64,000 bases of DNA from Polytrichum commune. Taxonomy: Eukaryota; Streptophyta; Polytrichopsida; Polytrichales; Polytrichaceae. A program made the position numbers and the translations under genes. The DNA lies in assembly GCA_950295325.1 (NCBI GenBank), contig OX485805.1, positions 28,507,501 to 28,571,500 of the forward strand, given 5' to 3'. This document shows, piece by piece, positions 52,331 through 63,952 of this stretch. Numbering within the stretch: position 1 is the first letter of the stretch; each line of letters opens with the position of its first letter. A model generated the notes under the pieces. It searched no databases and was not told where the DNA came from. It saw only the letters and a list, made by a program, of their open reading frames with translations.

Positions 52331-53381
52331 AATAACCCTAGCCATCCCCACGATGACAACAAACAACAACGATGACGTCAAAATCCTCACTATGTCGCTC
52401 TGTGCGGAAAAATGACAATCGACAAGCATCACAAAACTTATCACCAATCAATTTCACGTGGATTCAATCACATCAAACTACAACATTAATCCATATGGGC
52501 TGCATTTCTATGATCTTAATTTTTATACAATTTAATACTTGCAAGACCTAAAAGGTTGACTTATGAGTTCAAGCAATCAAGTGAAAAAACACTCAATGGC
52601 CAAACTTTGTTGAGAGTCCAAAGAAATGGGCTGAAAATAGCCAATAAAATATAGGAATTGAAGCTTTTGGCGAGGCATGGTGTGAAGCCTCCAAAGGCCA
52701 AGCCCAAAGTCCAAAGGAAGTAGAAGCATCTCACTTTATTCCCTGTCCAAAACAACCCCTCCGATCTAATGGCCAAGATCTTGTCAATTTTTTATTTATT
52801 TATGAAAAAAAATCAACAACCTCTCGATCATACAGTTTGGGTTTCCATTCCTGTCCGACCCAAATTTCCTTCGAGAATTTGTCGCCTTGGTCAAAAAGTA
52901 TTGCCATGTAGGCATTTTAAATTGCGACGGACTTTGGCCTCTAGTGACCATATGCCGAATTCTTGGTTTCTTGCAATATGATTGGTGGAAATTGACCGCC
53001 GACTAATACCAACTCGTCAAACCCCTCTCCATGGTGTGAAGTATTTACTTTGATCATGTTTTGGAGGGGCTCCAGGTGAGATTTGTTTTCTTTTCTTTTC
53101 TTTGGGGGGGGGGGGAGGGAGGGAGGGTTCAAGGAGGTGGAAGGTGCCTTTGAGATTACATGCATAGGATGGTTATTGTTTAGAGTTAATGTGTTGAGAG
53201 GGTGGTATAATAGTTTGGAAAGCTATATGCATTTTTATTGGCTTTGTCTGTAGGACAGAGGCTATGCATCAACTTCTTCGTTTCAAGAGCAAATTTCCTA
53301 ACCACTTTGCGTTCACACTTGGACATTACTTGTTCTTGTTAATTTTGGTCCACTTTATTTAATGTGGATGTTAACTGTAAT

Positions 53382-53428
53382 TATATATGTATATGTATAT
53401 GTATATGTGTGTATGTGTATATGTATAT
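53382..53428 (+). repeat. (TATATG)n-type microsatellite
   Basis: Units of tatatg and tgtgta alternate over about 47 bases with minor interruptions. It is simple sequence with no apparent gene link. Confidence 0.85.
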
Positions 53429-54884
53429 AGAACTATAATTGTTCCCTAAAATGCATTGAAAGAAATCTAGTTAACTATAGTTATTTCGGCAGTTCTAGTT
53501 TAATTTATTCTAAAAAGTTCAGGTGATATCAAAATCCTTGACCTGCATTTGAGAAGAAGGTGCACAAAATCCAAGAAAGGTTTGGTATAGTAAATAGCCA
53601 TGAATTGGCATGAGCAAAGTGGACAACTATAATTGTAGTCTTTCATAGTAAAGGACCGAGCCTCATGGTTCTACCGTTTTCTTTTTTTCTTTTTCTTTTT
53701 TGGGGGGGGGAATGTATATTTGAGTGTGAGGGGATCAAGATGGGACATGTTCACACTTCAATACCCATGTCAAAGGAAGGGGTGACATTTGATGTGTCAA
53801 CCTTCGTGGATTGTAATGGTGTTGGGGTATCTACGTGCAACCATGCAGGTTCAATATAGGGTTGCTAGTGTACCTTGGACATTAAGGATGGTATTGGGAA
53901 AGAAGGTGTGTAGATGCTTGTGTCAAGTTGCATCCCAAGGTGACGAGGTGTTTTTATATGAATCACATGTTGCGACTTTGGGGTTGAGAAAGATGTTTGA
54001 GATGCATTGTTTTGAGGCCCCTTTCAAGTGGGTTTGTGTTGTAGGTAGTGTTTGCATAGTAGGATTTTATTATGGACATGGTCATAATCATCATGGTGTC
54101 CAAATTGGGTTTCTTCAAGTTCCCATGTGTCTTCAAAATCAAGATAAGTGTGCCGATTACATAATATATATGAATAAATGTTGATGATTTTTTGGTTACG
54201 CTTATTATTAATTTTGTATGAGTGTTATGTGGGAAAATCCATGCATTTGATATAGCGTTTCTTTATTTATTTTATTAGTAATATTGACTATCTTCCATCA
54301 CCATGAAATTGTGAGGGCCCTTGAAAGTCATCCAAAGGACGTACCAAGGATAATTGAAATTGATTTATGTATGGTCACATGCTTTCAAGTGTGACCAATA
54401 GTGTGAAGATGTATGTGACAAGACTCTCAATCAATGCTACATAATTAACATCTTATCCATGTGGAGCCTTCCACACATTAACATGCAATAGATCAAAGAT
54501 GATGAGAATTTGAGGTGCCATGATTTTTTCAATTTTGTGTTTGACCCACCTATTTGAAGTGGGTTTGACACAAAATCTAGTAAATCATAAACCATCAGTT
54601 ATCCATTTCACATGCATATAAATTATGTGTAGATATTCACATCATATCTCATTAGGGCATGGAGCTTTATTAGGAAGCAGTCTCGACCTTTCCCACCGAT
54701 GAAAATTATTATATTTCAATGGTCTTTCTAGTGTCTATCCATAACTCCTAGCCTTGCCATATACCACTCAACACCTCATTGTTCAATTAAGAAAAGTGAT
54801 CACATATGGGCCACATTGTACCTCATATCATATGTCAATGGTCGCATACCCTTAAGTTCTAAGATTTATATTGTAAAGTGCCTC

Positions 54885-55690
54885 TAACCTCCTTGCCTGG
54901 GGTGTGCTCCCCAAATAGGATCCAAACAGCCTCTTAATGAAACCTTGTTTTCAAACTCAAGATTGGACCCAAACTTGAAGATCGGATTCTCAACAAAGAA
55001 GGAGAAATTTCTTGAGTAAAGGGCCCATGAGAGCCCCCCCCCCCTCAATCCCCGAGACTTGGCACAATTGGAATGCCACATCAACGCCATGTCATGTTCT
55101 CATACCTTGGATCCAAACCCTTGTGGAAACCCCTTGAACTCGACTTATGGGATCACTCGATTTGGAGTTTATTTCGTTCTAAACCCTTGTGCAAACACAT
55201 TAGGATATGGGTCAAAGAATCATGGGGTCCAAAACCCTTAAAAAATGGACCTTGTTTTTGCACTCAAGATTGAACCCAAGCTTGAAGACTGGTTTCTCAA
55301 ACTAGGAAAAATATTTTTGTTGAGTGGGCACCAATGAGATTTGGTGAGCAAGTGATGCCACATGAGCACCACATCATTTATGCATACCTCAGACCCATAT
55401 CGTAATGTGAACTCTTAAGTCTAGATGTCTACTCTTGATCAACATGATCGCTCAAATTTGAATTTCTTTGGTCGTAGACCCTAGTGCAAACCCTATTGGT
55501 CCAAGAAACTTGGGATCCAAAGCACCCCTTAAGTAGACTTTGTTTTCTAACTCAAAATTGAACCCAAGGTTGAAGATTGGTTTCTCAAGCTCTGAAAAAA
55601 GAACATTTTCTTGTAAATTGATGAGATTTGACAAAAATATGATGCCACATCAACACCACTTCATCTTTGCATTCATCAGGCCCACAATGT
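54885..55690 (+). repeat. ~300 bp repeat, three tandem diverged copies
   Basis: Each copy contains ggatccaaa, a phrase like ccttgttttcaaactcaaga, ttgaacccaagcttgaag, ggtttctcaa, then gatgccacatcaacaccac or a variant, followed by a break. The copies cover about 54900-55100, 55190-55380 and 55500-55690. The short frames on the minus strand that resemble each other reflect this repeat. Confidence 0.75.
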
Positions 55691-56089
55691 AAGTGTAAGG
55701 TAGACGTGCCTTGGATGAATACCTTTTCTATCTACACCCACTTCTCGCAAGATACGAAACACACGATCACTGCAAAATGATTAGCAAATCCATACGTAAG
55801 ATTCGATGTGCCTCATAAGATTCGAAGCTCACATGAACATCTTATTCATTGTCAAAGTGAAGATTCTCATGCTCATTAACTAGTCAAATTAATCCCCCTC
55901 CCCAATTATGTTGATTATAAAAACCTAAAAAAATTAGCATATTTTGAACATATAATCCAATTTCTTTTATTACATGTCTTTTTTACACGAATCTTGAATC
56001 CAAACCTAACCAATACCAATCAAACATAGGTGTCCCTATTGCCGTGTCCGATTTAGGCACGTCTACCTTAACCCTTAAAAGAGGTTGGC

Positions 56090-57078
56090 CCGTGAGACAG
56101 GAGGCTGTAGAATCTCGGTATTTTGGGTCAGTGGTGCCAAAGTTGCCTATAAACGTCCCTACAATCTCACTTATGCAGTGCCGAAAATTTTGGGTGGGTG
56201 GGCCCATAAGTGTGGCATAGAGGGGAGATGTTCTTTCTTGAATTGTGTATGGTGGGATTTACTGATATTTGTCGTAGTGCGAGGGTGTGCAATGGGTTCT
56301 GAAATGGGATTACGTATGCGCTCCGCTCTTATACGGTGTAGGGCCGTGGGGGTGGATGTACGCGGTACTGGGTAGGTAGAACGTCCTCTGTCGCCGATGT
56401 GACGCGCGAGAGGGAGTCTACCGGTGACTATGGTAACCGGGGCAGGGGGTTACCGCACATCGTCCTGCAACTCTGTGACCTCATTCACAAGGACTGTTGG
56501 CGCGTGGACAAATGGGGAGCCAACAGTGAGGATTGGGGTGACGTTGGGCTCATGTCCCATGACAGGGGCCACCCCAACCGGATTCTTGTCCATGGAGTGC
56601 GGCATTTGGTGTGTCGGTTACAGGTAATTCGTGACCACAGTTCAATGCATTCAAATCGCGATGCAGAACGCGACAGTTGTGCGGTTCGGCAAGCAGCCTA
56701 CTCTCGCAAATGAGGTTACATATCCAAATTCGATATTCCAAACAGAAATCATACACATATTGCCGGTGCTCTCCGAAATTGGAGCACACAAAATCCACTA
56801 ATCGTCCCTGCGTACCTGTGTAAAAATTTGTAAAACAATCTGTTTAGGATATCTACACGAAATCGGAGGTCTCCAGTGTTCAAAACATAAACAACTCCAC
56901 GCTTGCGCAGAACTATGTACAACGACATTTTGCCATATGTTCGGGAGATCAAACCGGTTTAGCAAACCCCCCCCCTCCTACGCCGGAGCTATGAGTGACG
57001 CCGCGAGTTGTTGGATCACACAGTCGATGTCTCACTGCACGGCGGAAGCTTGTCGGAATCCCCTACCACCTCCGAAAG
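56090..57078. other. left part of the GC-rich island, no gene recognised
   Basis: The text is GC-rich, with several overlapping open frames on both strands (about 56085-56375, 56399-56713, 56749-56952), but none resembles a known family or has convincing codon structure. A C-rich run lies at about 56967-56975. It may be the 3' flank of the B3 gene or subterminal transposon sequence. Confidence 0.4.
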
Positions 57079-58197
57079 TCACACCTTCTTCACCTCAAAT
57101 TCCAGTATGCCAACCAATGTGAATTGCAATGTGTCGCCGAGCTTGAGTTCGTTGGCGGCACAGAAGCCCACAAAACCCTTTGTGAATGAACAAAATCTTT
57201 GTTTCTGGCTCGCATGCGTGGCTGTCTTCACGGTCCACGTCGACAGCGGGCCGTTCAGAGTGTAGCTTTTGCCATCGAACGCCTCCGCTCCATGAGTGCA
57301 CCAGTACAGAGTCGGCACATCCTGCTCCCACCACAAGAATTGCCACAAGACGTCATTTCGGGTGCCGACCGCCACAAAAACGACAGTGCAGGGCCTCCAT
57401 CCAACAATGAGCCTATAATACCAAAATGGGTGTCGACATTCCTAAGAGAATTGGGGACGGTACTCACCAGTCTGCCACCGTCGTTCTTCTTCAAATGCGT
57501 CTTGCGTAAGGTCTTCTGGAATTGAATCTGGCGGGGGTCGCTGGCTACTTCGGTCAGCACGTGGCGAAGCGATTGAGGGGCCTCGCACCTGTCTCCAATG
57601 GGATGCCAGTGGGCGCTACACAGTTGCCAATAAGATGCCTCTGGGATTCGCTCCTGCTCTGGACTTTCATAGCTACCAAGCGCGCCTACGGCGTGGATTG
57701 CAACCACCAGTGTACGTTCGTCCACCATCTCGAAAGTGAGGAATGCGCCGTCGCCAAGCTCATGATCGGTGACGAACTGCGCCCACCCTCCTCCAACCGA
57801 AACAACTGACATTCCCGTGTGGACGTCGGCAGAACGTCGGAATTGTAGCGGTCACTCCTTCGCGAAGTCGATCGAGGTCACCAAGCAGCACTCATCGGCA
57901 TACGGCCACCCTGTCTCCGCAGTGAAGGTCGCCGGGATCTCTTGCGACTTCGCAACCACATGCCACATGTCAGAACAACCCCAGATAAACAATGACATCC
58001 ACCTTCAAGCCACTACCATGCACACAAAACCAACAGCTGAACCACTACGGTGCGCACAGAGGACACACGGATTCCAAAAAGTCGTTGCATACCAGGTACG
58101 AGCTCCCAGGTGGCGAGCGCAGTGTCAGTGCGAAGTAGGGTGCCCCCGCCAAGTCCAGCTCGCGCAGCACCTCGTGCGCCAACCATGGATCCGCCAT
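57079..58197 (-). pseudogene. Two-B3-domain DNA-binding protein, one in-frame stop
   Basis: Three exons join in phase: 58093-58197, 57468-57947 and 57079-57321, a model of 276 codons. Plant B3 domains bind DNA in transcription factors such as ARF, ABI3 and REM proteins. The first B3 domain spans about codons 24-110: PYFALTLRSP, then IPATF, then GGGWAQFVTDHELGDGAFLTFE. The second spans about 160-275: FQKTLRKTHLKK, then YTLNGPLSTWTVK, then FTKGFVGFCAANELKLGDTLQF. Both show the F..G(W)..F...(H/N).L..GD...F signature. The start ATG sits in ACCATGGCG. A TGA (57852-57854, codon 67) falls exactly where B3 domains have a conserved Trp (the G+.W.V position), so one substitution breaks an otherwise intact gene. 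It resembles REM-type proteins in having two domains. The intron 1 acceptor (57948) lacks a good pyrimidine tract. An assembly error is possible. Confidence 0.72.
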
Positions 58198-59722
58198 GGT
58201 CACCTCAGCTCGGAATGTAAGGGTGTGGTCGGTGCTGAAACACACCGTAGCGTGAGCGTCCCCACGTTGGCGTCACCTCCACGTCCACCTGCACCAGACT
58301 GAATGCCAACCTAATGCTGCAGACTCTGCTCACAGACTACCGGAATGCCGGAGCAATTTCACACTAGCAGAAATATAACCGAGCTAGCGCAGAGGAAGGG
58401 TGTGCGTACCTGGTGCTAATTACGGTGCTTACGGGTTTAGCATTATTACCATATCGGATCGGTTTCGGCACATCATTGCCTTTGGGTCACTTTAGCCATC
58501 ATCGCACTCCACATGATAACATGGAGCATTGATGGCGCTGCAATGGTGATTACGCCACAAGTACAGACTGGGGGTACTAGGAGCATCGCATACCTGAACC
58601 CCGGCCCGAATTTAGCTACCCACCAGCCGAATAGCTGTATACACCAACAGGTTTGAGCTATACACCAACCGAATTGAGCTACATACCAGCCGAATTGAGG
58701 GCCATATCCCCAACCGAATTGAGCGCAACACCAACGCATATAAAGACGTCCTCCAGGCGTCGTCCACAAGCCGGATGTCACACCACATGCAACCTGTAAA
58801 ACATGCTCCACTCTACTGACCTAAACTTGTGGCCATTTGCTAACAACTACCCTTGTATGATTCCCAAACGCGGCATATGACAACGCTAGGGCAGTCTCTT
58901 GGACACCAAAAGACGCCCCATACGACAGAATGCAAGAAATGGGTTTATAGTCGCTCACCCAACTAGCTTGCTCTGCCAGACATTGCGTTGGTTGGATGTC
59001 CCCTTCACCTACTGCCCTTGAAGCGTACTGTGGGAACAGGGGGTGTAGTCTTAGTGGAAACATGGGTTTGGTCTCCAGTACTGCACACATGATGAAGATC
59101 CTCTTCATGCTTATTTCAGACGATGATGAAGTACTCACATGTTTATTTGCTCACATGATGAGGTCCTCACATCATCAAACACTCACATTATGTATTACCC
59201 ACATGGATGCAGATCCTCAAGCACTCGTGTGTCTTCATTTGCCTCCAACGTATTTGGAAGGAAATAAAACAACCTAATTGGGTGAGGATCAAATCATAAG
59301 TACCTCCTGTATTGGCGCCCTTTGACCACACCAAATGTAGTGGGAAGGTACTCGCATGCAACAATTCTGGCATATTGTCCTGCTGCACCTAGACATCATC
59401 AACATTTGAATACACAGCAGTCAGAAGCACGACCAGGAATAAATCGTGACCTGCTACTCACCACTTATATGGCCTGTTGATAGCCTGGCACATGGCCATA
59501 GTCACACCGGTGTCGAACATAACGAACGCCACGCCAATTGCCAAAACAACATAATCCCAAACACAATTGCCAACATTTACAACCGTTCAGCCTTTACAGT
59601 GTTCAACATTTACATTCAGGGAAGTCCTCTGTCAGTGTCTTGACGCAAGAAGGGTTCTGACGGTTAGTGCAGAAAAAAATTCCGGTCTGCTTGAGGGCCC
59701 GATTTTGGTGGAAATTGTACTT
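58198..59722. other. spacer between the B3 and transposase genes
   Basis: No gene recognised. It contains the 21 bp minisatellite at 58600-58735, a 17-base word shared with the transposase N-terminal coding region (58745-58761), and direct short repeats of cacatgatga..tcctc near 59085-59165. It should hold the promoter of the B3 gene and the 3' end of the transposase gene. Confidence 0.45.
58600..58735. repeat. ~21 bp minisatellite, about six units
   Basis: Variants of caccaaccgaattgagctata follow each other with small changes (ccgaatttagctacc, caccagccgaatagctgtata, caccaacaggtttgagctata and so on). Because 21 is a multiple of three, the minus strand shows a repeated AQFGW-like peptide in the frame 58473-58811; I regard that as a repeat product. 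Confidence 0.85.
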
Positions 59723-62700
59723 TCAGTACGACGAACAAAATCCATCACCAAGTCCAAAAAGGTGCTTGAGGGAGTCCATAAACATGCGCTGCACATCTGG
59801 AATGTGCAGCAACCGCTCACAGGGGCATTTCCTTCTACCCCTAAGCCTGTAGGAACCACACATGACCATACTGCCTCCTCCGGACACTGACTGTTGGCGA
59901 GCTGCGAATCTCTCGCGAATTCTTGCAGCCAAAACTTTGCAATGGTGACTATTCAAAGCGACCGACGGCGGAATCGGGGTGGAGAGCATTGACCGCACTG
60001 GCTCTTCGCAGACTCCACGTGTGCGCCCAGGTCCACAGATGCCTCCTCCGACGTCCGTTCCGTTGCTCCCTCCTGCGATGCCATCCCACGTTTTCCAAGT
60101 GTTAGACTTATCACAAGCATCCCAACTGCTAAAACCGCTCGTGTTGTGCCTGGTACCAATTGATTCTGGGCACATCCACTGGTTTCCACAGGGTGTGCAG
60201 AACCACTTCTGCACACGGCCACATATCACGCAACTTCGCTTTAACCTGCTCCGAAACAACGTGTGGACAACGCGGGGGTGTCGCGGGCGAGGGTCAGGAG
60301 TGTCATGGCCTCTTCTTCGGACCAAGATTGCCTCCGCTGCTAGGTACTTGCCCACGGCGATCTTGAATGCCAGATGTGAGGAAACAGGCAATCCAAGGTC
60401 CTCCATTTGCTTCACCCAAGTAACATATGAGTTCACCATAGTCTGATCCACGATGAGGTGAAAATTTTTCACCCACCACTTGTGGCACCTCAATTGTGAT
60501 GAATAGTTGCCACGTAGCTGGTTAGTTACATCAACTCCTCGCATGTACTCAACGTACTGCCGGTGCATGGGAGAGGAGGGCACCACCAATTGGCCTTGAA
60601 GCCCCGGAATTCTGCGGAGGACCTTACTGTTCGGCTCCCATGGGGTGGCTGCAGTGGAGAGCAGGGTCACCAGCTTCTTGTCCTGCCAAGAGACAACGCC
60701 CATCTGTCGATGGACGTGATTCCAGATCACCATTGACCCCCTCACAGTTGTATCCGGCTCCCGATAGAGGCCACCCGGCAGATTCTTGCTCGTGCGCCGC
60801 ACGGTACCCGTGGCCCATATCCCCTTGCACATGAGGTCATGGAAGAGGTTCACACTCCCAAAAAAATTATCGATCACTAAACAGTGGCCCCGGTGTTCTA
60901 GTCCCTTGACCATCCGTTCGACCACGTGGTAGCCCAACCCATGCGGGCCTGCCCCTATGCCCTCTCCGAAGTACACCTCCATCTGCCATACAAACCTGCT
61001 CTTGGAGCTCGCCAGTAGCCACACCTTAATCCCAAACCTTACTGGCTTGTCCGGCATGAATTGCCTAATGAAACAGTAACGCCCTTTGTAGGGGATGACA
61101 CACTCATCCACAGTTATCTCTCTCTCAAGGTTATAAATTTCCTTCGAAACTTTGACAAAGTTTTCTATGAGCCATCTTGTCTTGGCAATCCTGTCAAACC
61201 TGGGGTCATTCACATCCCTCACTACACTACTGTTATCCACTAGATGCAAACAACGCATGATCTCCTCCCACCGCCTTAAAGACATGATGGACGATATAAG
61301 TGAACAGTATAGGAAGGGTTGGCTTCGCATCCAGTACTGCCTGACGCTTGGGAGACGTTTGCAGCCCATGAGGATACAAATTCCCACCCACCCCCGGATC
61401 TCGGAGCGATTCACGTCCTTCCACGACCGCCCCCCTTTAGTGCGTGGCTGCTCGTTCTCCAGAGAAGGCAAAACCGCCCTCGCATACCTGTTGGTCTCAA
61501 GCACAATCCTATCGACCACGGCATCAGTCCACTACATTTCAAAAACAATTTGTGGCAGAGGAATGCCACCGGGTCCGCGGGACTTCAAACCTGGCAACGG
61601 GCCCGTGAAGTTGTCACGGCTTCTGACGAAGTCAACGCTGGCCGAGTTCCAAGACTCCTTCCTATAGTAATCAGCGAGCTGATCGCTGTCCATGGGCACG
61701 GGTGTGAATGACTCCGGGCTCATGCACCACCGTTCCAAGCCTGTTGCAGGTGGATCTCTCTCATCTAAATTATCGACATCGAAGTCAGAGTCGGAGCTCT
61801 CTATGGTGTCATGCCACTTTGGGAGCCACTCTTCGCCACTAGAGTCCTCCGACATCATTCCCATTTCAACCCCACCGGTGGAGGGCACGGACGCGTTAGA
61901 GCAGTGCATATAATCTGGAAGCCCAATGCTTACCTGTGGAAACGTGTCTCTGGCCGTCGAGTCCTGCGTACCGTCGACCCCCTCAGTTTCGGAAGGGGCA
62001 TCGTAATCCGCGATTGGGTGCCCTGCTGGTTGTCCGGGTATCCCACTCACATTGATATTCTCAGCCACCTGCTCTGTGAGGCCAGGCCCGTTGCCACTCC
62101 CGACTACACTTGCAGTTTCACCCAAGTTGCCACTTCCACACATTCCCCCAACTGCCCCCCCAACTACACCACCTGAGTCTGGTACGGGGCTGAAACAATG
62201 TTGCCTCTTCCACCACCCGTATCCATGCCCGCCTTCGCTCCCGTAAGCTCGCACCTGTGGACCATCTGCCACTCTACAGTCCTCCTCGTTGAGGTGGCAC
62301 TCTCTGTCATAACCACCCAGGTCGCACAACACCATCCTCTTCCCAGTCGCTGCATGCACACCCTCACCGATGACATCCCCTTGCGTCCACGTTGGTGTGT
62401 CGCCGGTATGGAAAGAAGACTCCGACAAAAATCGATTTGGGACAAGCACGGCCCAACCAGCCCGCATGGAACTCCACTGCACATACGTACCTTGGAATCG
62501 GACAGGCATGATACCAACCTCAAGAACCAAGGGCCTCTCCAGCGATCCGCCTGGATGTGTGGCTCCAAATCCTGTATGCTTCGAAATAGGTGCTGACGTC
62601 CTCCAGGCGTCATCGCGGAACACATAATCCCATAAGTTGACATTGCGAGTATCCATGCTGCCATCAGAATGCTGCGACTCTGTTGCCACAAAGTCCTCCA

Positions 62701-63952
62701 GACCTTGATACGCACCAATATCCGCCAACACGTCCTTAATTGTTTCGTCATTCATCATTTGTCGTTCGTACTCTGCGACCTGCACTGCCAAAGCCCGAGT
62801 GCGAACTCCGTCCGTCAGGTTAGGTTGAACTGTTGGGGGCATCCATGCACGCGGCCGTCTCGGCTTGGAGCGTACCAACTTCCCTTTCTCCTCCCTTGTT
62901 TGTCTTGCACCTAGAATCCGCAGTCCACCTGCGCAACGACTAAACCATGAGGAGTGCGTACCATCCAGTACGACAATTGAGGTGGACAACATTTGGGCAT
63001 GCTGGACCTAAGTACTCGGAGTTCACATCACTACATCGAACCACATGCTCCTGGCCTGAATGTTGCAGTGACCTACTTCACACACATTCAGGGAAGACAC
63101 TTGGAATCGTGGCCTACATGAACTCGTGTTCTGCTCATCCACAGTCATGTCTAAGTGTGAACTACCCATGCAAATTTGTGAGTAACCCTTACTACTAAAC
63201 GCAAAAATTTGTGATGGCTAAATAGCCAAGCTGAAGAACCTTACAACTTCCAACTGCCTATAAAGATGCCCTGTTTCCCATTCATGTTTCACCCAGCAGG
63301 CACAACACTAATGCCTGCCACCAAATCCGATTACCATGAACAAATCATGTCCCGGAGCTACACAACAGGTTTCAAAGTTCTTAGCTACATTGCATGTGAC
63401 CCATCCATTCACAGATGGCTAGGATATTACCAGCGCTTGATCATTCAATTCTTGCAGCCTGACACCACATAGACAGCTTCTGACACGATTCTGGTAGCAC
63501 CCACAAAAGTATGGAGAATGGAAGGGAATATTGGGAGGTCAGGACTCACGCAGGGGCGCCGGCGTTGTGTCGGGAGGAGGCGGTCCGAATTCGCTTCCCG
63601 CCTCGCTCTCCGGCATGGGCGTCTGCAGCGTCAACATGTCCAATTCGAACGCCGTGGCTCCCTTTCGCGACCTGGAGATCCTCGGAGTGCGTGGAGTAGT
63701 GTCCCCTCCCTCGCCGCACGCCTTCGCCTGTTCTTGCTTCCGCGTGCGCTTCAAGGTGGCCTTCAAGCACGTGTTGGGGATCTGCGTGCAATGGGCCACA
63801 TCTTCGTCCTCTGCAGTCGCCTTCTTCATCCTGGGTCTCCGGGGCAGCGTTGGTTTTGCAGTCGGGTCGACATTCTCCTTCCCACCGTCCTGGGCCACCT
63901 CGCCCCCCCCCCCAACCGAGTCTGCAATGTCTTTCAGTTCGACAACATACAT
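59723..63952 (-). pseudogene. piggyBac-like transposase gene with long N-terminal extension
   Basis: Two exons, 63550-63952 and 59723-62928, join in phase 1 (GTGAGT donor, CGCAG acceptor, 621-bp intron), a frame of 1203 codons broken once by TAG at 61532-61534 (codon 600). The second half is a piggyBac DDE domain (DDE_Tnp_1_7): ETNRYA, then ITVDECVIPYKGR (Asp at codon 742), LVIDNFFGS (Asp 821) and MRGVDVTNQL (Asp 934) supply the three catalytic aspartates. A Cys-rich zinc-binding tail follows: C..C, C..C, C and H within codons 1034-1062. The product would cut and paste DNA at TTAA sites. The stop lies between FEM and WTDA, where relatives carry an ordinary residue, so it looks like a nonsense substitution and not an intron. 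The first ~590 codons are an unrecognised extension, partly acidic, with basic RKGA/KPRRPRAW patches. The start ATG follows directly on a stop. Intact domains suggest recent activity. Confidence 0.85.
62929..63549 (-). other. intron of the transposase gene
   Basis: A phase-1 intron bounded by GTGAGT on the donor side and TTGCGCAG on the acceptor side. Joining the flanking frames gives continuous coding. Its composition is less GC-rich than the exons. No gene inside is recognised. Confidence 0.7.

Larger units (their letters stand above)
52330..56067. other. AT-rich intergenic DNA left of the GC-rich island
   Basis: No gene recognised. Contents include a run of 12 G at 53104-53115 followed by GGGA repeats, a TATATG/TGTATA microsatellite at about 53382-53428, a frame at 53789-54184 with no family resemblance, and a ~330 bp repeat array at 54885-55690. 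AT-rich character continues to about 56.03 kb. Confidence 0.5.

Noticed and set aside
53789-54184. Plus-strand 131-codon frame
   Set aside because: No family resemblance and no splice partners; it sits in AT-rich intergenic DNA.
58473-58811. Minus-strand 112-codon frame with repeated AQFGW motifs
   Set aside because: The repeats come from the 21 bp minisatellite, whose length is a multiple of three.
61152-62627. Several plus-strand frames of 85-171 codons opposite the transposase
   Set aside because: They are antisense shadows of the GC-rich transposase coding exon.
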